Shown: piece by piece, positions 35,971-44,942 of the stretch
Position numbering within the stretch: position 1 is the first letter of the stretch
How the letters are laid out: each line of letters starts with the position of its first letter
Assembly: GCF_002245355.1 (NCBI RefSeq)
Contig: NZ_NOWF01000001.1
Span: 434,001-498,000 of the forward strand
Source: Paludifilum halophilum
Lineage (GTDB): Bacteria > Bacillota > Bacilli > Thermoactinomycetales > DSM-45169
Direction of reading: 5' to 3'
Length of the DNA: 64,000 nt
Notes under the pieces: model-generated
Seen by the model: only the letters and a program-made list of their open reading frames with translations
Told to the model about the DNA's origin: nothing
Database searches by the model: none
Program-made: the position numbers and the translations under genes

Positions 35971-36851
35971 TTTCTGCCCTCCAGCCCCTGGCCTTCTTCC
36001 TGTTCACCCTGCAGTTTTTTGCGAACCACCTCGAAGAAGGACCGTTCCTTCCATTTGATCAGGGAAGTGATGGAATCCGACGTGCGGATTCGAATCACAT
36101 CGTCTACTTTGAGTCGGAATCCGAGCTGTCCGTCGATCGTTAAACCGATATCCCTGTGAGTGGCGCTCACCCGGATTTCCAGCAAGCAATCCGAAGGCAA
36201 CACCATCGGGCGCGATGTCAACGTGTGCGGACAGATCGGAGTGAGGAGCAGACTTTGCACTCCCGGCCACACGATCGGGCCGCCGCAAGAGAGGGAGTAC
36301 GCCGTCGACCCCGTAGGGGTGGAAACGATCACGCCGTCACCGGAATAGGTACCCAGATAAACACCGTCCATATAAATCGTTCCGGTAATCATCCGGCTGA
36401 ATGAACCCTTGGCGATCCCCACATCATTTAAGGCAATGCTTTTTTCCAGCACTTCCCCGTCCCGGTCCACTTCAGCATCCAACATGATTCGTTCTTCTAT
36501 GTAATAATCCCCCGCCAATACACGATCGACAGCCATCGCCAAGCTGTCGGGTTCCGCTTCGGATAAAAAACCGAGATGGCCGAGGTTGAAACCGAGAATG
36601 GGAATCGGATAGGAGGCGAATTGCCGGGCTACTCCCAACAAAGTACCGTCCCCTCCCAGAACGAAGACGATATCCACCCGTTTCGGAATCTGTTCCAAGT
36701 GAACTCCCAGACCCTGTCGACCGATCTCTTTGGCGATATCCGTTTCGATCAAAACCCCGGCCCCCCGGCTCTCCAACAAACGAACCAGTTCTCTCAAAAC
36801 TACACGAGCCTTGGGCTTGCCTTTGTTCACAAGAATACCGATCGTCGTCAT
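35967..36851 (-). CDS. nadK: NAD kinase
   Basis: ATP- or polyphosphate-dependent NAD kinase producing NADP, 294 aa. GGDGT motif ([11 protein letters not shown]) and the downstream [20 protein letters not shown]-binding stretch are present. ATG 36851 ([11 protein letters not shown]) follows GAGGTGG; the 29 extra codons upstream carry no recognisable sequence. In other spore-formers it also lies before argR and recN. Confidence 0.94.
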   Translation of the reverse strand: MTTIGILVNKGKPKARVVLRELVRLLESRGAGVLIETDIAKEIGRQGLGVHLEQIPKRVDIVFVLGGDGTLLGVARQFASYPIPILGFNLGHLGFLSEAEPDSLAMAVDRVLAGDYYIEERIMLDAEVDRDGEVLEKSIALNDVGIAKGSFSRMITGTIYMDGVYLGTYSGDGVIVSTPTGSTAYSLSCGGPIVWPGVQSLLLTPICPHTLTSRPMVLPSDCLLEIRVSATHRDIGLTIDGQLGFRLKVDDVIRIRTSDSITSLIKWKERSFFEVVRKKLQGEQEEGQGLEGRK

Positions 36852-36964
36852 GGACACCACCTCGCCGGTCTCGACCGTATTGTTTACTGTCATTCGCAGG
36901 GAATCCAACCTCTCGGAACCAAAATCCCATGCTTTCAAAACAGAAACATTCGGGAAGGTTCCGT

Positions 36965-37483
36965 TTATTGAATCAGAATGGCAATCAGAGCACCGACGCC
37001 CAGTGTAATCAGGTGGGAAAGATAATACCTTCGCAAGGGGCGGCGAACCCCGGTTATATCGAAGGTGATCTTTCGGAAAGATCCGCGATCGGTGTTGACA
37101 TATAGAACACCGGCAGCTTGAAACGCCAAGACATGGGCCAAAAATTGATCCCGTACCGCCGCTCCCGACAGACGCAACGGTTTTTTGGCCTTGGCGACTA
37201 CAACCAAAAAATATTCATGATTCTGTTTGGCGATAAAATCCACATACAAACGGCTGTCATAAGATTGATCCCCCACATGAACCTGAAGGGGAAGACGCTG
37301 CTTCGACGCGACGACTTCATATCCCTCTTCTCTCAAAAGATCAGGAACTTCCCCCCTGATCCTCCGCCCGGACTCCAAAACCAACGGGTGGACCGTTTTT
37401 TTCCTCCTCCACCTCCTGAACACGAGGTAAAGGAGCAAAATGATCAGCAGAAAAAGGATGATTACATCCCCGTCGTGCAGCAA
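36965..37483 (-). CDS. Membrane-anchored protein of unknown function (about 172 aa)
   Basis: Two hydrophobic segments, one N-terminal (VIILFLLIILLLYLVF) followed by a basic stop (RRWRRKK) and one C-terminal (LITLGVGALIAILI). The loop between is an alpha/beta region: YDSRLYVDFIAKQNHEYFLV, then VVAKAKK. The Asp...hydrophobic-x-Lys order is reminiscent of PD-(D/E)xK nuclease-like or NERD-type folds but lacks a clear Glu, so no activity is claimed. The TTG at 37483 is 7 nt after GGAGGG; the GTG at 37489 lies within the site. Between tlyA and nadK, same strand. Confidence 0.6.
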   Translation of the reverse strand: MLHDGDVIILFLLIILLLYLVFRRWRRKKTVHPLVLESGRRIRGEVPDLLREEGYEVVASKQRLPLQVHVGDQSYDSRLYVDFIAKQNHEYFLVVVAKAKKPLRLSGAAVRDQFLAHVLAFQAAGVLYVNTDRGSFRKITFDITGVRRPLRRYYLSHLITLGVGALIAILIQ

Positions 37484-37569
37484 GAACACCCCCTCCTTTT
37501 CCTACATATTCGGTTCATATCCGGCAAAATCCTGTTTTTACCGGTGAAAAGGAAGGGAACTTCCAATCC

Positions 37570-38394
37570 TTAGTGATTGCTACCTGATTCGTGCGCATCC
37601 TTTACTGCCCGTTCGATCTCGGCGGTTACTTCAGCGGAAGAGTGAGTGGTCTGTGTGGAGTCCCGATACAATAAACTGACAAATTCGATATTGCCCCCGG
37701 CCCCGGTTATCGGGGAAGGAACCAGGCCCGACAAATAAAACCCCTCGTCACCGGCCATCGATGAAAACCGGGTCAGGACTTCCCGGTGAATACGGGAATC
37801 CCTTACAATCCCCTTTTTCCCCACTTGCTTCCTTCCGGCTTCAAACTGCGGTTTTACCAGAGCAACCACTTGAGCGGATTCTTTTAATAACGTTTTCAGT
37901 GGGGGCAGGATCCGTGACAGGGAGATAAAGGATACGTCAATGGTGGCGAAATCCGGTCGTTCCCCGGACAGATCCCCGGGCTTCATGTAACGGAAGTTGG
38001 TGCGTTCCATGACCACGACCCGATCGTCCTGACGGAGCTTCCAGGCTAGTTGCCCATACCCTACATCGACAGCATAAACCCGTCGGGCTCCGTTTTGCAG
38101 AGCACAGTCGGTAAATCCTCCGGTGGACGCCCCGATATCGAGAACGACCCTTCCAGATAAATCCAAGGAGAAAGCCTGTATGGCTTTCTCCAGCTTTAAT
38201 CCGCCCCGGCTCACATAGGGATGTTCGTTTCCGATCCTCTGAATCCGGGCATCCTGCCGTACTTTTGTCCCTGCTTTATCAACCCGCTCCCCGTCAATGC
38301 GAATCAAGCCGGCCATAATCGCTCGTTGCGCTTGCTGTCGGCTTTCGAAAAAGCCCTTTTCCACCAGCAATACATCCAGACGTTCTTTGCTCAA
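37570..38394 (-). CDS. tlyA: TlyA-family rRNA 2'-O-methyltransferase
   Basis: 274 aa with an N-terminal S4 RNA-binding domain (MSKERLDVLLVEKGFFESRQ...) and an FtsJ-like methyltransferase (SAM loop VVLDIGASTGGFTDCALQNG; Lys-Asp-Lys-Glu type catalytic residues incl. ALVKPQFEAG). The homologue of B. subtilis YqxC/TlyA, methylating ribosomal RNA. TTG 38394 has AGGGGG 6 nt upstream and gives the standard MSKERLD start, while a GTG overlapping the dxs stop lacks a site. Confidence 0.9.
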   Translation of the reverse strand: MSKERLDVLLVEKGFFESRQQAQRAIMAGLIRIDGERVDKAGTKVRQDARIQRIGNEHPYVSRGGLKLEKAIQAFSLDLSGRVVLDIGASTGGFTDCALQNGARRVYAVDVGYGQLAWKLRQDDRVVVMERTNFRYMKPGDLSGERPDFATIDVSFISLSRILPPLKTLLKESAQVVALVKPQFEAGRKQVGKKGIVRDSRIHREVLTRFSSMAGDEGFYLSGLVPSPITGAGGNIEFVSLLYRDSTQTTHSSAEVTAEIERAVKDAHESGSNH

Positions 38395-38405
38395 CGGCAA
38401 CCCCC

Positions 38406-40301
38406 TCACGCCCGGCGGCGTTGGCGGGGAACCACAGTTCGGGCTGTATGGACAATCCTTTCCGGGGTCAATCCCGCTTCCGCCCGTTGGTCACCCACTC
38501 CGCCGTGTTCGACAAAAACATCCGGAACACCCATCCGTTTGACGACCATGTCATATGCTTCCTGCTCGGCATAATATTCCAGTACTGCACTGCCCATCCC
38601 TCCGGATTCAGCACCCTCTTCAATGGTGACAATCGGCAGCTGTTCCCGGTATAACCGATCCAACAGCTCTGTATCGAGAGGCTTGACAAATCGGGCATTG
38701 ATCACCTTGGCCCGAATCCCTTCCCGGACCAGTTGATCAGCGGCATCCATCGCAGCGGGAACCATCGTCCCGAAAGCCATCAGCGCCACATCGCCGCCTT
38801 CCCGAAGCACTTCCGCTTTACCGAGGGGCAGTTCCTTCAGCTCTTCGTCCATTTTCACTCCCAGACCCGTTCCCCGGGGGAAGCGAACGGCGATGGGCCC
38901 CTCATCGTAGCGATACGCGGTATAAAGCATATGCTGGAACTCGTTTTCATCTTTGGGCATCATGATAGCCATGTTGGGGATACACCGCATGTAAGCGATA
39001 TCGTACACCCCTTGGTGGGTTTCTCCGTCAGCTCCGACGAACCCGGCCCGATCCACCGCCAGCATAACATTCAGCTTTTGTCGGGCGATATCGTGGATCA
39101 ACTGGTCGTAGCCGCGCTGTAAAAAAGTAGAGTATATAGCCAAGACCGGCTTCATTCCCTGAGTGGCCAGCCCAGCGGAAAATGTGGCGGCGTGCTGCTC
39201 GGCAATCCCCACATCATAGGAACGCTCCGGAAAGCGGGCGGCGAATTCGTTCATTCCCGATCCGCCCAACATGGCGGGAGTGACGCCAACCACCCGGGGA
39301 TCCTCTTTCGCCAAACGGATCAAGATATTGCCGAATACCTTGGAGTATTTGACGGGCCCCCCCACCGGTTTGGGCTTTTGGCTTCCCGCTTCCAGCTTAT
39401 AGTTTTTACCAACGCCATGAAACGTTTCCGCATCTTTTTCGGCGGGCAGATATCCTTTGCCTTTCACTGTAACCACATGGACAAGAACCGGTCCCGAAGT
39501 TTGATCCGCCTGACGCAGACACTCCATCAGCTCGTCTAAATCATGGCCGTTGACGGGGCCCAAATAGGTAAATCCCAGTTTCTCAAAAAGCACCCCGGAA
39601 ACGACGAGGAACTTCAGGCTGTCCTTGATGCGTTCCGCCGCTGAGGCAAAAGCTCCTCCGACAGAGGGTATTTTTTTCAGGAAGTATTCCACTTCTTCTT
39701 TGACTTTATGGTAATGCTTATGGGTCCTCAACTTGCCCAAATAGTTGTGAAGAGCTCCCACATTGGGGGAGATGGACATTTCGTTGTCATTCAAGATGAC
39801 TGTCATATTCCGCTGCTCATTACCGATATGGTTCAACGCTTCCAGCGCCATTCCCCCGGTAAGGGCACCGTCTCCAATCACGGGGATGACCCGGTGTTTT
39901 TCCCCCTGTAAATCCCGAGCCACAGCCATCCCCATCGCCGCGGACAAGGAAGTACTGCTGTGCCCCGTCTCCCAAATATCGTGCTCGCTCTCATTCCGTT
40001 TGGGAAAACCACATAATCCTTCATATTGACGAAGGGAGGGAAAAAGGTGCCTCCGACCGGTCAGGATCTTGTGAACATAGGACTGGTGTCCGACATCCCA
40101 CAAAATCCGGTCCCGGGGACTATCGAATAAGTAATGCAAAGCAAGGGTCAATTCCACGACACCCAAATTGGAGGCCAAGTGCCCGCCGGTGACGGAAAGA
40201 CTTTCCATCAAAAACTGACGAATCTCTTCAGCTAAGCGGGGAAGCTCCTCCACAGGAATTTTCTTTAGTTGTTCAGGGGATTGAATTTGTTCGAGGTGCA
40301 C
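38406..40301 (-). CDS. dxs: 1-deoxy-D-xylulose-5-phosphate synthase
   Basis: First enzyme of the MEP isoprenoid pathway (pyruvate + glyceraldehyde-3-P), 631 aa, ThDP-dependent. ThDP motif [16 protein letters not shown]...NDNEMSI, His in [12 protein letters not shown], and the C-terminal transketolase domains ([18 protein letters not shown]) are present. GTG 40301 ([11 protein letters not shown]) has GAGG 8 nt upstream and matches family starts; the 21 codons before it are unlike the family. It follows ispA, so prenyl-chain synthesis genes are grouped. A long structured leader precedes it. Confidence 0.94.
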   Translation of the reverse strand: MHLEQIQSPEQLKKIPVEELPRLAEEIRQFLMESLSVTGGHLASNLGVVELTLALHYLFDSPRDRILWDVGHQSYVHKILTGRRHLFPSLRQYEGLCGFPKRNESEHDIWETGHSSTSLSAAMGMAVARDLQGEKHRVIPVIGDGALTGGMALEALNHIGNEQRNMTVILNDNEMSISPNVGALHNYLGKLRTHKHYHKVKEEVEYFLKKIPSVGGAFASAAERIKDSLKFLVVSGVLFEKLGFTYLGPVNGHDLDELMECLRQADQTSGPVLVHVVTVKGKGYLPAEKDAETFHGVGKNYKLEAGSQKPKPVGGPVKYSKVFGNILIRLAKEDPRVVGVTPAMLGGSGMNEFAARFPERSYDVGIAEQHAATFSAGLATQGMKPVLAIYSTFLQRGYDQLIHDIARQKLNVMLAVDRAGFVGADGETHQGVYDIAYMRCIPNMAIMMPKDENEFQHMLYTAYRYDEGPIAVRFPRGTGLGVKMDEELKELPLGKAEVLREGGDVALMAFGTMVPAAMDAADQLVREGIRAKVINARFVKPLDTELLDRLYREQLPIVTIEEGAESGGMGSAVLEYYAEQEAYDMVVKRMGVPDVFVEHGGVGDQRAEAGLTPERIVHTARTVVPRQRRRA

Positions 40302-40394
40302 GAAGAACGCCTCGCTTTCGCTTTCATTTTTCTTATCCTCTGCACGGATCCAAAAGGATATCAAACACGATCTTTCCTATATCGACCCTCAGAT

Positions 40395-40480
40395 GCGAAA
40401 TGCCGACCGCTTGCGGCGGGCCGGCATTTCGCTCCGGCTTGACCGGCATAGGAAGGCTTCTGGCCGGTATGCCAACGGTC
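40395..40480 (-). promoter_or_regulatory. Structured 5' leader of dxs: two consecutive hairpins
   Basis: Hairpin 1: GACCGGCATA (40441-40450) with TATGCC plus GGTC (40468-40480). Hairpin 2: an 11-bp perfect GCGAAATGCCG / CGGCATTTCGC (40395-40405, 40422-40432), with an inner CCGC/GCGG. Neither has a following T-run, so they are not simple terminators. They lie in a ~285-nt leader between a good promoter and the dxs start. No known riboswitch is recognised. Confidence 0.5.
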
Positions 40481-40593
40481 GATCATACACGGGATCTATG
40501 GAAAGTGAATGCTTCATAAAAGAGTGATACAATCAAAATCCCGGTCGCTTGATCGATCCACTTGCCCTGGGCGGGCACCTTGATATCGGGGCT

Positions 40594-40622
40594 ATTATAT
40601 CACAACCCTATGAGCCCGACAA
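40594..40622 (-). promoter_or_regulatory. SigA-type promoter upstream of dxs
   Basis: Minus strand TTGTCG (40622-40617), 17-nt spacer, TATAAT (40599-40594), inside the ispA-dxs gap. Predicted transcription start near 40587. Confidence 0.75.
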
Positions 40623-40684
40623 CGAAAGGAGGGGAAGCAAGGCTCTCTTCCAACAGAACCTGATGAAAAATCGGGAATGCTCCT

Positions 40685-41581
40685 TTACTGATCTCTGTTC
40701 GTGAGATAATCGGCAATCCCCATCAAACGGGTAGAATCAATCCCGGGTTCTGAACGAACGAGGTCTTTGGCTTCTTCCACCAATCGTCTCACCCAATCCC
40801 GCGATTCTTCCAATCCGAGCAGTGCGGGATAGGTGGCCTTGTTCTTCTCTTCATCACTGCCCACCGGTTTCCCCATTTTCTCCCGATCTCCGATCACGTT
40901 GAGCACATCATCCTGAATCTGAAAGGCTAATCCTAATCGCTCGGCGTATCTGGTAAGCGCATCCATCTCGACCGGCGACGCTCCGGCGACCCAGGCGCCG
41001 AGACGAACGGAATAGACAATGAGGTCGCCGGTTTTGGACCGGTGAATATCCCGCAACTGCTCCAGATTGACAGAACGGCTTTCCCCCAGAATATCCTTCA
41101 CTTGGCCGCCGACCATTCCTTCACCGCCGGTACGGCGGGAGCCCTCCCGGATCAAGGAAAGAGCGGTTTTTTCCTCCAGACCGGCCTGAAGGGAAGCCTC
41201 GGCGAAAATACCGAATGCCTTCGTCAACAGAGCGTCCCCGGCCAAAATCGCCATCGCATCGCCGTAAACCTTGTGATTGGTCAACCGACCGCGACGGTAA
41301 TCGTCATCGTCCATCGCCGGAAGATCATCGTGAATCAGGGAATAGGTATGGATCATTTCCACAGCACACCCGAAGGGCAAGGCTTTCTCTTCATTACCCC
41401 CCAGCGACTCACAAACAGCCAACACCAGAACCGGACGCAACCGCTTGCCTCCAGCCAAAAGGGAGTAGGCCATTGCCTCCCTCAGGCGCAGAGGCACCTC
41501 CTCAGACTCCTCCATATAGACTGTCAGCCTCTCCTCCAGCCGTTCTGCTTTCTCTTTGATGTATTGCTGAATTTCCCGCAC
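40685..41581 (-). CDS. ispA: Farnesyl (geranyl) diphosphate synthase
   Basis: A prenyl-diphosphate synthase of 298 aa. First aspartate-rich motif HDDLPAMDDDDYRRG, second FQIQDDVLNVIGD, and GGKRLRP substrate loop. Condenses IPP with DMAPP/GPP to FPP for undecaprenyl, quinone and other isoprenoids. GTG 41581 starts 1 nt before the xseB stop; GAGGGGG is 11 nt upstream. Order xseA-xseB-ispA is conserved in Firmicutes. Confidence 0.94.
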   Translation of the reverse strand: MREIQQYIKEKAERLEERLTVYMEESEEVPLRLREAMAYSLLAGGKRLRPVLVLAVCESLGGNEEKALPFGCAVEMIHTYSLIHDDLPAMDDDDYRRGRLTNHKVYGDAMAILAGDALLTKAFGIFAEASLQAGLEEKTALSLIREGSRRTGGEGMVGGQVKDILGESRSVNLEQLRDIHRSKTGDLIVYSVRLGAWVAGASPVEMDALTRYAERLGLAFQIQDDVLNVIGDREKMGKPVGSDEEKNKATYPALLGLEESRDWVRRLVEEAKDLVRSEPGIDSTRLMGIADYLTNRDQ

Positions 41582-41854
41582 CTAATCCGTATCCCCCTCG
41601 GTTTGAAATGGTTTTTTCACCCATTCCCCGTTTTCTTGCACTAGCATTTCCACTTGCTGTTCCATATGTTCCAGCTTTTCCCCACAAACCCTTGACAGCT
41701 TCATCCCTTTTTCAAACAGGCGAATCGCCTCCTCTAAAGGAACATCGCCGTTTTCAAGCTGTTCCACCACCTCTTCCAACTTTTTCATCGCCTCTTCAAA
41801 GGGGAGCTGATCTATTCCGTTCCATTCGTTGTTTTCCCCATCAATCGTGCTCAT
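41582..41854 (-). CDS. xseB: Exodeoxyribonuclease VII small subunit
   Basis: 90 aa, a helical hairpin protein (LPFEEAMKKLEEVVEQLENG, then PLEEAIRLFEKG). Binds XseA to form exonuclease VII, which degrades single-stranded DNA from both ends. ATG 41854 with GGAGGG; overlaps xseA end by 14 nt. Confidence 0.94.
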   Translation of the reverse strand: MSTIDGENNEWNGIDQLPFEEAMKKLEEVVEQLENGDVPLEEAIRLFEKGMKLSRVCGEKLEHMEQQVEMLVQENGEWVKKPFQTEGDTD

Positions 41855-43205
41855 CGGAGTTTCCCTCCCGTCCCCAGACTTGACACTTCAATGTTCCGTC
41901 GGCCAACCGAACACGGATTAAATCCCCCGACTGAACCCGTTTCACGGACTGAATGAGTTCCTGGCCGTCATAACGGTAAACCAGCGAATATCCGCGCCGC
42001 ATCACCTTCAAAGGGCTCAAGGCGTCAAGGCGATCCACCCGGCGAAGCCACGCTTCCTTACGGTCTTTGTGAAGGCGGAGGAATTTCTCCCGGCAATCCC
42101 GGTCCAACTGGGACAGCTGTTCCTTTAATGCTTTGAGACGGACCCGGGGCTGGTGGGTGTGTAACCGATAAGCCCAACGTTCCAATTCATTTCGGTGCGG
42201 AATGAATTGAAGACGAGCCGCACGCACCAGGTTGTTCGTTAAATGATTCAACCGCTGTTCATACGGTTTCAACCGCGCATCCGGCTGGCGAAAAACCGGG
42301 CGTTTCATCGTCCGGCGCAAACGCTCCCCCGCCTCCGTCAACCGCCGAATTCGCGCCTGGTGAAGACGTTGTTGTAACGAAGTCAGGTGATCCTGCAATC
42401 CATCCAAGCGAGGAGCAACCAATTCAGCAGCCGCAGTGGGAGTCGCCGCTCGCATGTCGGCGGTAAAATCGGCAATGGTGGTGTCCGTCTCATGTCCGAC
42501 CGCCGAAACGACCGGAATCCGTGAGCAATGGATACTGCGGGCGACCACTTCCTCATTGAAGGCCCACAGCTCTTCCAGGGAGCCTCCGCCTCTCCCTACG
42601 ATCACGACATCCACTTCTTCCTTGTTCATCCGGTCCAGAGCATCGGCGATCTCCTCCGCCGCTGAGCCTCCCTGCACCGCCACCGGATGAAGGAGAATAT
42701 CGACAATCGAAGTCCGCCGCCGAATGGTTGTAATAATGTCCCTCACCGCCGCACCTGTGGAGGAAGTGATCACTCCCACTCGACGGGGTAAATAGGGAAG
42801 CGGCTTCTTGAGCAGCGGAGAAAAAATCCCCTCTTCTTGCAGCTTCTCCTTCAGTTGCTCATAGGCGGCGTATCGTTCACCGATCCCCTTGGGCTGCATC
42901 CAGGTGACATAAAGTTGCACCTGTCCGCCCCTTTCATAAACCGCAATCCTCCCCCACACCAAGACATCATCGCCATCCTTGGGACGGAACCGGAGGCGCC
43001 GGTTATTTGCGGCGAACATCACCGCCCGAATGCGAGTCTGTTCATCCTTGAGCGTAAAGTACATGTGTCCGCGGGAATGGTGTTTGAAGTTGGAGATTTC
43101 CCCCTTCGCCCACACATGAGCCAACCCTTCATCCTGCTCGATCACCCGGCTGAGGTAATGCACCAAATCCGTAACGCTGAGCACATCGCGTTGCTTGATC
43201 CCCAT
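41841..43205 (-). CDS. xseA: Exodeoxyribonuclease VII large subunit
   Basis: 454 aa: N-terminal OB-fold (about 10-110; VWAKGEISNFKHHSRGH), catalytic core (PLPYLPRRVGVITSSTGAA, VGRGGGSLEELWAFN, SAVGHETDTTIADF), and a long helical/coiled-coil C-terminus. Catalytic subunit of Exo VII, with XseB encoded next. ATG 43205. Standard family length and order. Confidence 0.95.
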   Translation of the reverse strand: MGIKQRDVLSVTDLVHYLSRVIEQDEGLAHVWAKGEISNFKHHSRGHMYFTLKDEQTRIRAVMFAANNRRLRFRPKDGDDVLVWGRIAVYERGGQVQLYVTWMQPKGIGERYAAYEQLKEKLQEEGIFSPLLKKPLPYLPRRVGVITSSTGAAVRDIITTIRRRTSIVDILLHPVAVQGGSAAEEIADALDRMNKEEVDVVIVGRGGGSLEELWAFNEEVVARSIHCSRIPVVSAVGHETDTTIADFTADMRAATPTAAAELVAPRLDGLQDHLTSLQQRLHQARIRRLTEAGERLRRTMKRPVFRQPDARLKPYEQRLNHLTNNLVRAARLQFIPHRNELERWAYRLHTHQPRVRLKALKEQLSQLDRDCREKFLRLHKDRKEAWLRRVDRLDALSPLKVMRRGYSLVYRYDGQELIQSVKRVQSGDLIRVRLADGTLKCQVWGREGNSDEHD

Positions 43206-43226
43206 CCTTTTGACCTCGCTGTTCGT

Positions 43227-44090
43227 CTAAAGGTTTTGATCTCCGCTGGCTTCCGCCGCCAGGCAAGTGTTATACAGCAGCATGGCGATCGTCATCGGAC
43301 CGACTCCTCCGGGAACCGGTGTAATATGGGAAGCAAGCGGACGTACCTCTTCAAAATCGACGTCCCCGGCCAATTTTCCCTGTTCGTTCCGGTTCATGCC
43401 GACATCGATTACTACCGCTCCGGGTTTGACGTCATCTTTTGTGATCACATGCCGTTTGCCGACTGCTGCGATCAGAATGTCCGCTTGACGGGTGTGCGCC
43501 TGTAAATGTTCCGTTCTGGAATGACACATGGTGACTGTAGCGTTTTCCCGTTGTAAAAGGAGGGACACGGGCTTTCCGACGATGTTACTGCGGCCGACAA
43601 CAACAGCATGCTTCCCGGCTACTTGGACCCCGGTCCTTTTCAACAGTTGGAGGATTCCATGAGGAGTACAGGGCAGGAAAGAGTCCAACCCCGTTGCCAA
43701 TCGTCCGGCATTGATGGGATGAAAGCCGTCCACATCCTTGTCGGGGTCAATTTCGGAGATCACTCGGTTCGGGGATATATGTTCCGGAAGGGGTAATTGT
43801 ACGAGAATACCGTGAATGGAAGAATCTCTGTTTAATTTTCTGATTTGATCCAGCAACTCATCCTCCGATGTTTCTTCCGGCATCCGAATCTGTTCGGAAT
43901 GAATACCCACTTCGGCACAGGCCCGGACTTTTCCCCTGACATAGGTCTCAGAGGCTGAATCCCGTCCCACGAGAATCACCGCCAGCCCGGGCTGTACACC
44001 ATTCTGTATCAAACGATCCGTTTCCGACTTCAATTCCTGTCTGATTTGCGCTGCGATCGCTTTACCGTCGATCAAAAGACCCCGTTCCAC
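43227..44090 (-). CDS. folD: Bifunctional methylene-THF dehydrogenase/methenyl-THF cyclohydrolase
   Basis: Interconverts one-carbon folate forms (5,10-methylene to 10-formyl-THF) for purine and formyl-Met synthesis, 287 aa. Signatures: Tyr/Lys active-site stretch SASETYVRGKVRACAEVGI, VQLPLPEH, PCTPHGI, and NADP-binding VVVGRSNIVGKPVSLLL. GTG 44090 with GGAGAG 9 nt upstream is chosen; the longer frame lacks a site. A paired CGAAC inverted repeat in the promoter region suggests PurR control as for other pur/fol genes. Confidence 0.94.
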   Translation of the reverse strand: MERGLLIDGKAIAAQIRQELKSETDRLIQNGVQPGLAVILVGRDSASETYVRGKVRACAEVGIHSEQIRMPEETSEDELLDQIRKLNRDSSIHGILVQLPLPEHISPNRVISEIDPDKDVDGFHPINAGRLATGLDSFLPCTPHGILQLLKRTGVQVAGKHAVVVGRSNIVGKPVSLLLQRENATVTMCHSRTEHLQAHTRQADILIAAVGKRHVITKDDVKPGAVVIDVGMNRNEQGKLAGDVDFEEVRPLASHITPVPGGVGPMTIAMLLYNTCLAAEASGDQNL

Positions 44091-44163
44091 GATATCACTC
44101 TCTCCTATCCATTCCAGTTTGTTCGCCCTCAGTGTACCCTTTGTCACCGACGCTGTAAAGGAT

Positions 44164-44208
44164 ATATACGAACGATAATATGATAAATATAAAAAACGTT
44201 CGTATTAT
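44164..44208 (-). promoter_or_regulatory. PurBox-like operator pair upstream of folD
   Basis: TACGAAC (44167-44173) and its inverted copy GTTCGTA (44198-44204), 24 nt apart, in AT-rich sequence. Bacillus PurR binds two inward-facing CGAAC boxes at about this distance. A minus-strand TATAAT (44208-44203) overlaps one box. Confidence 0.55.
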
Positions 44209-44222
44209 ACCCAGGCATCAAG

Positions 44223-44669
44223 TTACAAAGGTTCCTCCGGGATCAGGCCTCCTTTCACCTCTTCCAGATTTTCTGTGATATTCCCCAACACTCCGTTGAT
44301 GAAGCGAGCGGATTCCTCGGTACTGAAGGTTTTGGCCAATTCCACTGCCTCGTTCAAAGTGGCTCCTTCGGGAATCTCCTTCTCCAACAGCAACTCATAA
44401 GCGGCCATCCGCAAAATCATCCGGTCGACAATGGATAGCCGGGACATCGTCCAATCCTTTTTCAAAAAGGGTTCTACGGCATGATCCAGTTTTTCCTGGT
44501 TCTGAATCACCCCCCGGGTCAAACGTAGAAAAAACTCAAGACTGTCTTTCCCCGTTTCTCTTTCCAGAGCACGACCCTTTTTTCGGATCAGGTTTTCCCG
44601 GGCCTCTTCGTTCATCTCGTACTGATACAATGTCTGAAGCACTTTTTCTCGAACCTGTCGTCTTCCCAT
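44223..44669 (-). CDS. nusB: Transcription antitermination factor NusB
   Basis: 148 aa, all-helical NusB fold (REKVLQTLYQYEMNE start; GATLNEAVELAKTFSTEESARFINGVLG end). Binds boxA RNA with NusE(S10) for rRNA antitermination. ATG 44669 is 6 nt after AGGAGG; the ATG two codons earlier is too close. Lies after DUF2273 and a terminator, before folD. Confidence 0.94.
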   Translation of the reverse strand: MGRRQVREKVLQTLYQYEMNEEARENLIRKKGRALERETGKDSLEFFLRLTRGVIQNQEKLDHAVEPFLKKDWTMSRLSIVDRMILRMAAYELLLEKEIPEGATLNEAVELAKTFSTEESARFINGVLGNITENLEEVKGGLIPEEPL

Positions 44670-44685
44670 CTCCATCCTCCTTTCA

Positions 44686-44716
44686 GAAAAAAATCCCGAG
44701 CCGACAGGGCCGGGAT
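44686..44716 (-). terminator. Terminator between DUF2273 gene and nusB
   Basis: Leftward ATCCCG...CGGGAT stem (with inner GCC/GGC) followed by a run of seven T. Confidence 0.7.
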
Positions 44717-44717
44717 A

Positions 44718-44930
44718 TTATTTACGCCATTTTTCCGGAACTATCGCCTCAAGAAGCTCCCCTAAATCGTCCCGACTGTCGATCTGTTTTCCCACCCCAT
44801 AACCGACTGCTACAAACAGGCCAAAAACAAGCGTTTTCCAAAACCCGGCAATGAGATAGATGAATCCCAACAAAACTCCTGCCGCGATTCCAACCATTCG
44901 TCCGCGGTGTGTCTGCCAAAGCTGGTCCAT
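44718..44930 (-). CDS. DUF2273 small membrane protein
   Basis: 70 aa with two membrane helices (MVGIAAGVLLGFIYLIAGFW and KTLVFGLFVAVGYGVGK) and an acidic C-terminus. The DUF2273 family is encoded with Asp23 and AmaP, whose genes are upstream here. It probably belongs to the same membrane-associated envelope-stress complex; exact role unknown. ATG 44930 with AAGGTGGTGAAGGA. Confidence 0.85.
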   Translation of the reverse strand: MDQLWQTHRGRMVGIAAGVLLGFIYLIAGFWKTLVFGLFVAVGYGVGKQIDSRDDLGELLEAIVPEKWRK

Positions 44931-44942
44931 TCCTTCACCACC

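Noticed and set aside
40440-40590. Short frames in the dxs leader (about 35-42 codons)
   Set aside because: No ribosome binding site ahead of their ATG/GTG starts; overlapping hairpins explain the sequence better as RNA structure, though a leader peptide is not excluded.
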